From the NCBI GenBank assembly GCA_029974635.1, contig JARKQY010000041.1:37938-101937 (forward strand): a stretch of DNA of 64,000 nucleotides. The letters are read 5' to 3'. The notes beneath the pieces were generated by a model, which saw nothing but the letters and a program-made list of their open reading frames with translations, was not told the DNA's origin and made no database searches. Below, one piece after another: positions 1 through 8,472 of the stretch. Within the stretch, counting starts at the first letter, position 1; every line of letters starts with the position of its first letter. Position numbers and translations under genes: made by a program. This stretch comes from Bacillota bacterium. GTDB taxonomy: Bacteria > Bacillota > UBA4882 > UBA8346.

Positions 1-896
1 AATTTGGACCCGGTTTACTTTGCGGTGAAATGGTAAGCGCCATGGCCCTCCATTACAATAGCAAACCGACCCGGGGGCTTTTAAAATTCGATCCGGTGGA
101 GCGACCGCTATCCCTGCAAATATTCGGGTCCGATCCGGAAATCATGGCCGAAGCGGCCCGGACAATAGCGGCGACAGATATCGATATTATCGATATTAAT
201 ATGGGCTGTCCGGTTCCGAAAGTTGTAAAAAACGGTGAAGGAGCCGCCTTATTAAATAATTTGCCGTTGGCAGAAGCAATTATCAAGGAGGTAGTGGCGA
301 GTGTAAAGATTCCGGTTACGGTTAAATGCCGTTTGGGTTGGGATCATCATCATATCGTAGCCCCGGAACTGGCCCGAATTGCCGAAAAATGCGGCGCCGC
401 GGCCGTTGCCGTTCACGCCCGGACCCGGGATCAATTCTACCAGGGAAAGGCCGATTGGGAGCAAATACGGGCGGTAAAGCAGCAAGTCTCGATACCGGTA
501 ATTGGAAATGGAGATATCAATACTCCCCAAACAGCATTGAAGCTACTCGAAGAGACTGGATGCGACGGGGTTATGATTGGGCAGGGTTGTTTGGGAAGAC
601 CCTGGATTTTCCGGCAAGCAGTTGCTTATTTACAACAGGGGAAGCTGGAACCCGAGCCTTCGTTTGCCGATAAAATGGCGGTCATCTTCCGGCATCTGGA
701 TTTACAAGTACAACACTCGGGAGAGGAACGCGGTATTAAGGAAATGCGGAAACATTTCGGATGGTATCTCAAAGGACTCCCCGGAGCAGCCAGAATCCGG
801 GAGAAAATAAATCAGGTCGCTTCTTTGGATACAGTAAAAGAGGTCTTGGAGCAATTTTTCTTAGCCAATAAAAGCGCTGGAGAAATTAAAGAGTGA
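1..896 (+). CDS. dusB: tRNA-dihydrouridine synthase, DusB type (5' truncated by window)
   Basis: Flavin enzyme reducing specific uridines in tRNA D-loops to dihydrouridine, in the cytoplasm. The open frame runs to the left edge (reading FGPGLLCGEMVSA from base 3), so the ATG at 30 is internal and roughly the first 30 residues lie outside. Seen: the Dus signature DINMGCPVPKVVKNGEGAAL, the phosphate-binding TIM-barrel segments (VKCRLGW, AVHARTRDQFYQG, IPVIGNGDI) and CDGVMIGQGCLGRPWIF near the flavin site, followed by the short helical C-terminal domain. Length fits the usual ~320 residues once the missing start is added. It converges with the TPR gene downstream; a weak 4-bp GGGC/GCCC hairpin with five T follows its stop. 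Confidence 0.93.
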   Translation, partial: FGPGLLCGEMVSAMALHYNSKPTRGLLKFDPVERPLSLQIFGSDPEIMAEAARTIAATDIDIIDINMGCPVPKVVKNGEGAALLNNLPLAEAIIKEVVASVKIPVTVKCRLGWDHHHIVAPELARIAEKCGAAAVAVHARTRDQFYQGKADWEQIRAVKQQVSIPVIGNGDINTPQTALKLLEETGCDGVMIGQGCLGRPWIFRQAVAYLQQGKLEPEPSFADKMAVIFRHLDLQVQHSGEERGIKEMRKHFGWYLKGLPGAARIREKINQVASLDTVKEVLEQFFLANKSAGEIKE

Positions 897-970
897 TGGG
901 GCATTGCCCGGTTTTTATCCGTAAAAGCAGTAGCATCGTTAGCGGTTTCCTGTTTTTAAAAGGGAGTAAA

Positions 971-1630
971 TCAGCTTTTCCAGAAGAGTAAAAGCTTTAA
1001 TAAAATGGATTGATATAGCCAGATCCGGTCTTTTTTATAACGGAACTTTGGAAGAGCCTTGATTTCTGTAATTGCTTGGTTTAAATATTCTTTGGCTTCC
1101 GAATATAACTTAAGGTGGTATTTGGTTAAGCCCATTTTATAATATGCTTCACCTTCGTATGGATTCAGGAGCAATACCTGTGAATAGACGTCAAGTGCCG
1201 CTGAATAGTTACTTTGGCTCCGGTAGATATCTCCCAACTTTAGTAATGCCTGACCCGAACCATAGTCGTTCTTTAAATTAAGGCAGTTTTTGAATGCGGC
1301 GATGGCAGGTGGATAATTACGCATTTTTTGAAATGCAACTCCCAGATAAAAATGGAGATCGGCATTTTGCGGATCGGTTTCCAAAGCTTCTTGATATAAA
1401 TGAACCGCCTCCCGGTAGTTTCCAAGGCGCAAATGATAAAGTCCCAGCTCATAACGGGCTTTACTGTCATAACGGTTGTGAGTCTGTTCTTTTAAAAAGC
1501 GCAAATAAGCGCGGTGACTTTGAAAGCCGTTTATCAGCCGGATTAATTGATGCCGGTAAATGTAAATAATAATCGATAATATGATCCAGATGAAGTAATG
1601 ACTAAGAATGTATAATAAAAAACTTAGCAT
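971..1630 (-). CDS. membrane-anchored TPR-repeat protein
   Basis: 219 residues. One N-terminal hydrophobic segment (about residues 3-24, rich in Leu/Ile/Tyr) followed by basic residues, so the TPR part probably faces the cytoplasm. From about residue 55 there are four consecutive 34-residue TPR motifs, recognisable by ARYELGLYHLRLGNYREAV, ADLHFYLGVAFQKMRNYPPA, GQALLKLGDIYRSQSNYSAA and GEAYYKMGLTKYHLKLYSEA. TPRs mediate protein-protein contacts; no partner can be named. Transcribed alone, convergent with dusB and divergent from the gene at 1699. Confidence 0.85.
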   Translation of the reverse strand: MLSFLLYILSHYFIWIILSIIIYIYRHQLIRLINGFQSHRAYLRFLKEQTHNRYDSKARYELGLYHLRLGNYREAVHLYQEALETDPQNADLHFYLGVAFQKMRNYPPAIAAFKNCLNLKNDYGSGQALLKLGDIYRSQSNYSAALDVYSQVLLLNPYEGEAYYKMGLTKYHLKLYSEAKEYLNQAITEIKALPKFRYKKDRIWLYQSILLKLLLFWKS

Positions 1631-1698
1631 GCCGATTTGCCCCTTATACGGTCATTGTAACTATTATACCAATTTTTACGAATCGAGTGTGAAAAGAA

Positions 1699-2601
1699 TT
1701 GAAGAAAATTGTGAGTGTAAGTTTGGGAAGTTCGAAACGGGACCACCGGGTAAAAACGGAGTTTTTGGGTGAGCCGGTAAGTATTGAACGCATTGGAACC
1801 GATGGCGATTTTAAAAAAGTTATTGAGTTAATCCGGTCATTGGATGGCAAAACCGATGCTTTCGGGATGGGAGGTATTGACTTATACTTATTTGCCGGCA
1901 AAAACCGGTATACGGTTAAGGACGCTGTTCCCATCGCCAAAGCCGCTCAAATTACTCCCATCGTAGATGGCAGCGGGTTAAAAAATACCTTGGAGCGGAA
2001 GGTTGTAAATTTCCTGATGAGTGATTTGAAATTGAAGCTTACGGATAAAAAGGTTTTAATGGTTGCGGGAGTGGATCGGTTCGGAATGGCGGAGGCTTTT
2101 GATGAAGCCGGCAGTCAAATCACTTTTGGGGATTTTATATTTGCCCTTGGATTACCGATTCCCATTACTTCGTTGGCGGCATTACGGAGGATAGCCTATA
2201 CTCTTCTTCCCGTAATAGTGCGTCTGCCATACACATTTTTGTACCCTACCGGCTCCAAACAAGACAACATAACGCCCAAACACGCCCATTATTACGAAGA
2301 AGCTGATATTATCGCCGGAGATTTCTTATTTATCAAAAAATATATGCCTGTTCAATTAAAGGACAAGATTATCGTAACCAATACGGTTACCAGTCAGGAT
2401 GTTGAGGAGCTTCGCGGCAGGGGTGTCCGTTTATTAGTGACTTCAACTCCTGAATTTTCAGGCCGCTCTTTTGGAACCAATGTTATGGAAGCTTTACTGG
2501 TATCCTTTTCCGGTAAAAAGCCAAATGAACTCCGAAAAGAGGATTATTTGCAATTGCTGGAACAGCTAAACTTCAAACCACGGGTTATGGAGTTTCGCTG
2601 A
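1699..2601 (+). CDS. conserved protein annotated in Firmicutes as quinate 5-dehydrogenase-like
   Basis: 300 residues from a TTG start; an in-frame GTG at 1687 is followed at once by a stop, so nothing upstream is possible. I recall close relatives in Clostridia labelled quinate 5-dehydrogenase, but I see no convincing NAD-binding glycine motif, so enzymatic activity is doubtful. Visible segments are GKTDAFGMGGIDLYLFAG near residue 55, a hydrophobic strand plus KVLMVAGVDRFGMAEAF near residue 120, and a C-terminal LLVTSTPEFSGRSFGTNVMEA that looks conserved. There is a hydrophobic stretch around 160-185 (FIFALGLPIPITSLAALRRIA). The next gene (2724) is co-directional and of similar length, so they may act together. 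Confidence 0.7.
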   Translation: MKKIVSVSLGSSKRDHRVKTEFLGEPVSIERIGTDGDFKKVIELIRSLDGKTDAFGMGGIDLYLFAGKNRYTVKDAVPIAKAAQITPIVDGSGLKNTLERKVVNFLMSDLKLKLTDKKVLMVAGVDRFGMAEAFDEAGSQITFGDFIFALGLPIPITSLAALRRIAYTLLPVIVRLPYTFLYPTGSKQDNITPKHAHYYEEADIIAGDFLFIKKYMPVQLKDKIIVTNTVTSQDVEELRGRGVRLLVTSTPEFSGRSFGTNVMEALLVSFSGKKPNELRKEDYLQLLEQLNFKPRVMEFR

Positions 2602-2614
2602 GCTTTTGGTTTTT

Positions 2615-2633
2615 GTTACTCGCACAGAATCCT
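2615..2633 (+). repeat. dispersed 19-mer shared with the 46.8 kb repeat
   Basis: GTTACTCGCACAGAATCCT here is identical to 46875-46893, and in both places a similar GC.GACTAAA follows. At 46.8 kb it is the right arm of a ~115-bp inverted-repeat element; here only one arm is evident, in the gap before the 2724 gene. Likely a decayed miniature mobile element. Confidence 0.6.
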
Positions 2634-2723
2634 GGCGACTAAATCGCTTCTGCCCTTCATACTTATTAATAGAATTGTATATTCCGGGCGCGCCGTTTTA
2701 TAGCGTTTCGAAGGGCGGTTGTC

Positions 2724-3629
2724 ATGAAGAATTTCGGTTTCGTTTCATCATTTCTGGCAGTAGAGTCTTCCTGGGATTTCTTTCTTAAATTGCTGCCGGA
2801 GAAGTGGCGCTACCGGAATGGTCCCCTGTATACCGGTATGATAACAGGACTTTTGTCCGGTTCAAGGATTTATGGCTTTGGCTGGAAAGTGCCGGATCAA
2901 ACCGGGAAAATATGGAATCCGGCCAGAACTGTCAGCCTGTGGCAACAACTGATGGTTGAATCGGATCACCGCGAAATTGGAATCATCGGTATTGATTCCG
3001 ATTCTTCCTTCGATCCGCCGGTTGAGTTTTGCAGTCAAAAGTATTTATTCGGGATTAGTGACGGGAAAGCCCTGGAATTATTATTGTTTCTCAATTATTT
3101 CCGCAGATTGCTACGGAATTATGAAATCTCACCTCAATATGCCAAGGCAATGGTCGTTTGGGAGGAAGGGAACCTGGGCCTGGTTTGCGCGCGGTTAATT
3201 GCCCGGGAAGTAAGATATTTAACACTGGTCAACCCTAATGCCCGGTATTTGGAGAGAGCGGCCGACTTAATCGTAACTGAAACGGGCGTATCCCCCCAAA
3301 TTCGTACCAACCCTCCTGATTTACAGCGGAATAAAATCATTATTAAATGTGGTAAACTGTCCAACTACCATATTCCCAAAAATATCAGACCGATTATCTG
3401 CTGTGAATTATTTCAAAGAAATCCCTCGCTGTACAGTTTGAATTTTAATTTGCCGATCACGGTCAATGATGTTCGTCATCAGCTTCCTTTATATCCGGCG
3501 CTGGGAGAAACAATTCTGCGTTCATTTTTTGATATGCCGGGGATTTGGTATGGAACGGAGTTGCGTTTGGAGAGGATTGTTAAACTGGCGGATATCGTCC
3601 AGGAATTAGGGGTTCATATAACCATCTGA
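2724..3629 (+). CDS. uncharacterised protein, Rossmann-like segments
   Basis: 301 residues; ATG preceded by an AAGGGCGG ribosome-binding site. I do not recognise the family. The N-terminal MKNFGFVSSFLAVESSWDFF and hydrophobic beta-alpha segments (REIGIIGIDSDSS about 85-100, AMVVWEEGNLGLVCARLI about 140-160, YLTLVNPNARYLERAADLIV about 165-185) suggest an alpha/beta fold, perhaps a nucleotide-binding one degenerate in its glycine loop. No signal peptide or membrane helix. It lies in tandem with the quinate-dehydrogenase-like gene and is separated from greA by a long non-coding gap, so the two may be one unit. Confidence 0.6.
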   Translation: MKNFGFVSSFLAVESSWDFFLKLLPEKWRYRNGPLYTGMITGLLSGSRIYGFGWKVPDQTGKIWNPARTVSLWQQLMVESDHREIGIIGIDSDSSFDPPVEFCSQKYLFGISDGKALELLLFLNYFRRLLRNYEISPQYAKAMVVWEEGNLGLVCARLIAREVRYLTLVNPNARYLERAADLIVTETGVSPQIRTNPPDLQRNKIIIKCGKLSNYHIPKNIRPIICCELFQRNPSLYSLNFNLPITVNDVRHQLPLYPALGETILRSFFDMPGIWYGTELRLERIVKLADIVQELGVHITI

Positions 3630-3658
3630 TAGAGCTCTGTTTACCCTGGAAGTTTTGC

Positions 3659-3687
3659 TTGACACTTAAAAAGGTTTCGATTATAAT
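3659..3687 (+). promoter_or_regulatory. consensus sigma-A promoter upstream of greA
   Basis: TTGACA at 3659-3664, a 17-nt spacer, and TATAAT at 3682-3687: both hexamers match the sigma-70/sigma-A consensus exactly. Transcription would start near 3694, leaving a leader of about 285 nt before greA. Confidence 0.75.
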
Positions 3688-3689
3688 GA

Positions 3690-3977
3690 AACTGCTTTTA
3701 AAAGTGCTAAAATTAGACTATGGTGGATAAGTAGTTAAAGAGCGCTTTTTAGTGGCACTGGAATTAAACAATCCGGTGCTTGATCTTTAATATGACAAAG
3801 ATCCGCGTTCAACTTGAATTCGGCAGATTTCATCGTATTTGCCGAACCGGGTTAAACATTTTCGGCTGTGTAACCGATATTAGAATAAACTACTTTTTGG
3901 AAACATATATTAAATGGTCGATAATACTGTAACTCAGAGAATTAAAAGGCTAGATCTTAATTTGGCAGGAAGAAGGG
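3690..3977 (+). other. long untranslated leader of greA-lysS
   Basis: No ORF with a plausible ribosome-binding site. One hairpin is clear: TTCGGCA (3819-3825) with TGCCGAA (3840-3846). I find no T-box consensus, so a lysine-tRNA-sensing leader is not supported. It could be a regulatory 5' UTR or a small RNA; the sequence alone does not decide. Confidence 0.4.
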
Positions 3978-3986
3978 ATGAGAATT

Positions 3987-4463
3987 ATGAGCATTGATAA
4001 AGAAGTCATTCTCACTTTGGATGGATTAGCCAAGTTAGAGAAGGAATTAGAGACTTTAAAAACGGTTAAACGGCGCCAAGTTGCCGAACGCATCAAGCAG
4101 GCTTTGGAATTCGGCGATATATCTGAAAATTCCGAGTATGAAGATGCCAAAAACGAGCAAGGTTTTATTGAAGGACGTATTTTACAAATCGAAAAAATGT
4201 TGCGGAACGCCAAAGTCATTGATGATCAGGAAGTTCGTGCCGATGTGGTAGGCATAGGCTCTAAAGTGATTTTAATCGAAAATAACGGGACCAACGAAGT
4301 GGAATACATGATTGTCGGTTCCGCTGAGGCTGACCCCGGACAGGCCAAAATTTCCAATGAATCTCCGGTCGGACGCAGTTTGATGGGGCAAAAGGTCGGC
4401 AGTGTCGTTAACGTAAATGTCCCCATAGGAACGATTCAATATAAAATTAAAGCCATCAAATGA
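3987..4463 (+). CDS. greA: transcription elongation factor GreA
   Basis: Binds the RNA polymerase secondary channel and stimulates cleavage of backtracked RNA. N-terminal coiled coil with the acidic tip typical of GreA ([18 protein letters not shown], about residues 40-57), then the FKBP-like C-terminal domain ending in [17 protein letters not shown] and [10 protein letters not shown]. An in-frame ATG at 3978 would add MRI; I prefer 3987 because [14 protein letters not shown] gives 158 residues, the family length, with AAGGG about 9 nt upstream. Followed 30 nt later by lysS, a common Firmicute pairing. Confidence 0.96.
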   Translation: MSIDKEVILTLDGLAKLEKELETLKTVKRRQVAERIKQALEFGDISENSEYEDAKNEQGFIEGRILQIEKMLRNAKVIDDQEVRADVVGIGSKVILIENNGTNEVEYMIVGSAEADPGQAKISNESPVGRSLMGQKVGSVVNVNVPIGTIQYKIKAIK

Positions 4464-4493
4464 TAATGGTTTTCATTATTCCGAGGTGCGATT

Positions 4494-5963
4494 ATGGATT
4501 CTGAAGTCCAAAGAAGCAACGAACAAATCGAATTACGCCGGCATAAGCTTGAAAAGCTGCAGGCGGCAGGAACTGATCCCTTTGGGGGACGTTATGACCG
4601 TACTCATCTTGTGGGGGAGATCTCCGACCGGTTTTCCGAACTGGAAAACCAAACGGTATTCATTGCGGGACGTTTAATTGCCATGCGGGATCAGGGCAAA
4701 GCGGCCTTCGCCAATATTATTGATCAAAGCGGCAATTTGCAGCTATATACCAAAATCGATCTTCTCGGAGAAGTCAAATACCGGCATTTTTTGGATTTGG
4801 ATCTAGGAGATATCGTGGGGATCACTGGGAAGGTATTCAAGACCCACCGTGGGCAAATTTCCGTTCAGGTCGAGGATTTCCAGTTGTTGTCCAAGGCATT
4901 GCGGCCGTTGCCCGAAAAATGGCACGGTTTGAAGGACACCGATTTGAGATACCGGCAGCGTTATTTGGACTTAATCGCGAACCCGGAAGTGATGCAGACA
5001 TTTCTTAAACGGTCCCAAATTGTTTCCACTATCCGAAGAAATCTTGATCAACAAGGATTTATTGAGGTAGAGACTCCGGCTCTGAGTGTTATAGCCGGAG
5101 GTGGACATGCCCGCCCCTTTCAAACACACCATAATGCTCTTGACCTGGATCTAACCATGCGAATCGCTCTTGAACTTTATCATAAGCGTTTGATCGTCGG
5201 GGGATTTGATAAAGTCTATGAAATCGGCCATTGTTTCCGGAATGAAGGGATTTCCACCAAACACAACCCGGAATTTACAATGCTGGAACTCTATCAATCC
5301 TATGCAGATTATCAGGTGATGATGGATTTAACCGAAAAATTAATTGCCGACGTAGCAGTTGCCGTCAGTGGCTCAACCAAATTGGAATATCAAGGAACCG
5401 CTATCGACTTAACTCCACCTTGGCCCAGGCTTTCCATCGTTGAGGCTGTAAAGAACTATACCGGAGTCGAATGGGAAAAAATCACCAGTGATGAAGAAGC
5501 GGTTGCAGCGGCAAAATCTTTGGGTTTGAAGCTGGATCCCAAAGCCACCAAAGGAATGGTCTGGGATGAGATTTGCTCCGAGTTTGTCGAGCCCAAGTTA
5601 ATTCAACCGACTTTTTTAATTGACCATCCTATCGAGATTTCTCCTCTGGCCAAAAAGAAGGCTGACCGGCCGGAGTTTACTTACCGGTTCGAACTGTTCA
5701 TTTATGGCAGAGAGATGGCCAACGCATTTTCGGAGTTGAATGATCCCGTTGATCAGCGGGAAAGATTCCTGGAACAGGCCAAAGAAAAAGCCAAGGGTAA
5801 CGAAGAGGCCATGGTTTGGGATGAGGATTTTTTGGTGGCCCTGGAGCATGGTATGCCGCCTACCGGCGGAATGGGAATGGGAATTGACCGTCTGGTGATG
5901 TTATTGACAGACTCGCCGTCCATCAGGGATGTTATCCTTTTCCCGCTGATGAGGCCCTTATAA
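4494..5963 (+). CDS. lysS: lysyl-tRNA synthetase, class II
   Basis: Charges tRNA-Lys with lysine. 489 residues, normal for bacterial LysS. N-terminal OB-fold anticodon-binding domain (about 50-150, IAGRLIAMRDQGKAAFANI), then the class II catalytic core with motif 1 near RQRYLDLIANPEV, motif 2 CFRNEGISTKHNPEFTMLE, and motif 3 GMGMGIDRLVMLLTD close to the C terminus. ATG preceded by GAGGTG. Co-transcribed with greA; its stop is only 17 nt from the convergent mlaD stop, and no terminator hairpin is visible in that gap. Confidence 0.97.
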   Translation: MDSEVQRSNEQIELRRHKLEKLQAAGTDPFGGRYDRTHLVGEISDRFSELENQTVFIAGRLIAMRDQGKAAFANIIDQSGNLQLYTKIDLLGEVKYRHFLDLDLGDIVGITGKVFKTHRGQISVQVEDFQLLSKALRPLPEKWHGLKDTDLRYRQRYLDLIANPEVMQTFLKRSQIVSTIRRNLDQQGFIEVETPALSVIAGGGHARPFQTHHNALDLDLTMRIALELYHKRLIVGGFDKVYEIGHCFRNEGISTKHNPEFTMLELYQSYADYQVMMDLTEKLIADVAVAVSGSTKLEYQGTAIDLTPPWPRLSIVEAVKNYTGVEWEKITSDEEAVAAAKSLGLKLDPKATKGMVWDEICSEFVEPKLIQPTFLIDHPIEISPLAKKKADRPEFTYRFELFIYGREMANAFSELNDPVDQRERFLEQAKEKAKGNEEAMVWDEDFLVALEHGMPPTGGMGMGIDRLVMLLTDSPSIRDVILFPLMRPL

Positions 5964-5980
5964 GCCGATATGGATTCAGA

Positions 5981-7417
5981 TTAAAAATTGTACCAACAGC
6001 CCAAACTCCAATTATAAGTTTGGGCGTTTATATTTCCTTCCCCACCCAGCTTCAAGGCCCAATTCGGCGTTACATGAAAGGTCGAAGACAGACCAAGGTT
6101 CGGTGAATGAGTATCCCATAAATCGATACCAAATTGTAAGCTCCGGGTTGCGGTTAAGTCAAGGCCCAATCCGAATTGATTTTTGTATAAGCCAACCCGT
6201 CCCGTTGTAGAAGGCGCTTTAAATCCCCATTGCGCTCTGGATAAATTAGTTCCACCAACATCATCCACCCCCAGCAGTAGTGAATTTTGCGGATTGACGG
6301 ATAAATCGAATAGTAGATCGGCCATAGCGGTTTGACCTTCTTGGTATTTCAGTCCCAAACTCGGTTTTAGTGAGAGTTGGGATAGATTGTTTACCGATTG
6401 CGATACTTTTTCCGCCGCATTGCTGGTATCTTCGATAATTTTTTTGACTTTCGAAAGGTCGGTGTCTCCTGAAGTTAATTGGGTTATGGCTTTATTGATG
6501 CTTTGAGCAGCTTGATTAATTGACTGCAAGGCTTGATGGGCATCATCAACCAGTGTACCAATATCATCACCCCTGGCAGCGATGATGCTGGATAATTTCT
6601 CCAAATTATCGGCGACGATTCGAGCTTGGGCAATGGTTTTTTGCAGGTCCTCCGCTGTTTGGCCATTATTGTCCAGTTTCTGCAGAAATTCACTGGCGGT
6701 AAGACTGGCCTGGGTTAATTGCACGGAAACCTGGGTAATATTCTGAATCAATTGGTTTAACTGCGGTTCATTATTCAGGGTCAGCCGTTCCACGATGGTC
6801 ATCGTATTGTCGATTCGCTGGAAGAGCTTGGCCAGGTCCATCCGCTGAAATTGATTCGTGGCCTTTTCGATATCCGCAGTAATTACATTCAACCGGACCA
6901 ACGACTGTCGCAACGAATCCATGACCTCAGGATTATCGGTGACACCTTTAATGGAATTCGTTATCTGTTCCAGCGCTGTTAATATCTCGTAGGCCGAAGT
7001 ATAAAAGTTCTCCATAGTAACCGGGGTTTGACCCTGAATGCGGTGATCACTACGGGGAGGTTCCGCTTTTTCATTAGGTTTGGGCGGGATCATTTCGATA
7101 AACATATCACCTACTACACCGGAACTGGCAATAATCGCTTTGGTTGCCGGGGGAATTTTGAAATCCGGGTTAATCCTCATTCCTACAATTACTTTAAAAT
7201 CCTCAAAATAGACCTTGGTTACCCTACCGATATCCACACCGGCAAATTTCACCGGGGCTCCGGGCCTTAGTCCTTCAATCCGGGAAAAAATGGCTTCCAC
7301 TTCGGAACCCCGCTGAAAGATTTGCGAGCCGTTTAGCCATAAAGATAATCCAAATACGGCCAATAAGGCTACTAGTGTAAAAGTCCCTACTTTAACTTCG
7401 GAACTGACAATTTGCAT
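5981..7417 (-). CDS. mlaD: MlaD-type MCE protein with C-terminal beta-barrel-like domain
   Basis: Substrate-binding MCE component of an Mla phospholipid transporter. 478 residues from ATG 7417, chosen because GGAGGT lies 7 nt upstream; an earlier TTG at 7450 has no such site. Order: one transmembrane helix (about 12-28), an MCE domain (about 35-115; GLRPGAPVKFAGVDIGRV, SSGVVGDMFIEMIPP), a long polar helical region with many Gln/Asn (about 130-340), then about 130 residues of alternating aromatic and polar residues ending WSLGCWYNF. A terminal Phe is the classical outer-membrane barrel signature. MlaD-barrel fusions bridging both membranes are known in the diderm Firmicute Veillonella; this appears to be the same architecture. 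Last gene of mlaE-mlaF-mlaD. Confidence 0.9.
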   Translation of the reverse strand: MQIVSSEVKVGTFTLVALLAVFGLSLWLNGSQIFQRGSEVEAIFSRIEGLRPGAPVKFAGVDIGRVTKVYFEDFKVIVGMRINPDFKIPPATKAIIASSGVVGDMFIEMIPPKPNEKAEPPRSDHRIQGQTPVTMENFYTSAYEILTALEQITNSIKGVTDNPEVMDSLRQSLVRLNVITADIEKATNQFQRMDLAKLFQRIDNTMTIVERLTLNNEPQLNQLIQNITQVSVQLTQASLTASEFLQKLDNNGQTAEDLQKTIAQARIVADNLEKLSSIIAARGDDIGTLVDDAHQALQSINQAAQSINKAITQLTSGDTDLSKVKKIIEDTSNAAEKVSQSVNNLSQLSLKPSLGLKYQEGQTAMADLLFDLSVNPQNSLLLGVDDVGGTNLSRAQWGFKAPSTTGRVGLYKNQFGLGLDLTATRSLQFGIDLWDTHSPNLGLSSTFHVTPNWALKLGGEGNINAQTYNWSLGCWYNF

Positions 7418-7715
7418 CGGTGCTACCTCCGGAGGTTTTGAAAATTCCAACCATTGCTCTTCGCTTTAGTTCTTTGGTTTTCTGGTTTCTTGGTTTTCCA
7501 GCTCGTTAGTCTAAAAGTAATGAATAACAAATCACTAGATAACTTGATAACCAGATAACTATCTAGAAAATATTCTAGTAGAACAGCCACCCCGAAAATT
7601 CTTTTTTTAGTGCCCTAATTAAAGCGAAGCTTTAATTTTAAAATTATCTACGTATAATTAATAATCTATGATAATTAGGGATGGATGATTAATAACCAAT
7701 AACAATAACTTTATT
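7418..7715. repeat. mlaF-mlaD gap with repeats and hairpin
   Basis: AT-rich 298-nt gap inside the mla operon. A perfect hairpin AATTAAAGC-GAA-GCTTTAATT lies at 7617-7637, without a U-run on the operon strand. Positions 7537-7560 are the exact reverse complement of 46712-46735, a 24-nt dispersed repeat built from GTTATC units. No ORF is evident. Confidence 0.55.
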
Positions 7716-8456
7716 TCATATTAACGACTGGTAATCTTTCATAAATTCGGTTAACAAAGGATGTTGCACGTTCTTCAATTGGGCCCGGGAAGTAATCTCC
7801 ACCAGTTTGCCGTCATGCAATAAACCGATCCGGTCGGCCACTTTTAACGCGCTCATGATATCATGGGTAACAATAATTGAAGTAATCCCTAGTTTTTGTT
7901 GTAAATTGCGGATCAAATCATTAATTGTATCGGCTACGATTGGATCCAAACCAGTGGTTGGCTCATCATATAAAAGAATCGGCGGCTCAAATGCAATTGC
8001 CCGGGCGATTGCGGTCCGCTTTTTCATACCACCGCTCAGTTCAGCGGGCATTTTTCCGGCGACATCCGCATCAAGTCCCACAATTGAAAGGGACTTAAAC
8101 ACTTGAGCCTTAATTTCAGATTCCGGTAATTTTTTGCTGCGTAAACCAAAAGCCACGTTTTCATATACATTGAGGGAGTCGAATAAAGCCGAAGATTGAA
8201 AGACCATTCCCATTTTATATCGTATTCTATGCCATTCCGGCTTGGAAAAGAAACTGGTATTTATCTCCTCGATCTCAATCCAGCCTGAAGTCGGACGGTT
8301 TAAGCCGATAATTAGCCGTAACAAAGTACTTTTACCGCATCCGCTGCGGCCCATGATTACAAAAGACTCACCCGGCTCAATTTCCAGATTAAGCTCCTTC
8401 AAAATGGTTTTTTGATTGATCTCATATCCGATGTTATGCAAGGTGATAATCCCCAT
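7716..8456 (-). CDS. mlaF: Mla ABC transporter ATPase
   Basis: ATP-hydrolysing subunit driving lipid movement between the inner membrane and MlaD. 246 residues. Walker A GRSGCGKST (about 36-44), Q-loop in MGMVFQSSALFDSLNV, ABC signature LSGGMKKR, Walker B PILLYDEPTTGLD and H-loop VTHD are all present. The GMVFQ.SALFDSL..ENV..G stretch is characteristic of MlaF/Ttg2A ATPases rather than generic importers. Starts 16 nt after mlaE stops, so the two are co-transcribed. Confidence 0.95.
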   Translation of the reverse strand: MGIITLHNIGYEINQKTILKELNLEIEPGESFVIMGRSGCGKSTLLRLIIGLNRPTSGWIEIEEINTSFFSKPEWHRIRYKMGMVFQSSALFDSLNVYENVAFGLRSKKLPESEIKAQVFKSLSIVGLDADVAGKMPAELSGGMKKRTAIARAIAFEPPILLYDEPTTGLDPIVADTINDLIRNLQQKLGITSIIVTHDIMSALKVADRIGLLHDGKLVEITSRAQLKNVQHPLLTEFMKDYQSLI

Positions 8457-8472
8457 TTTAAATCTACCCCAT

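Noticed and set aside
899..916. Terminator after dusB
   Set aside because: GGGC-ATT-GCCC has only four pairs; too weak to list as a separate terminator.
3690..3977. Lysine-tRNA T-box or lysine riboswitch upstream of greA-lysS
   Set aside because: No T-box sequence (GGTGGNACCGCG-like) or terminator/antiterminator pair is visible.
7418..7450. TTG 7450 as mlaD start
   Set aside because: The 11 extra codons include the GGAGGT that serves the ATG at 7417, and place non-family sequence before the TM helix.
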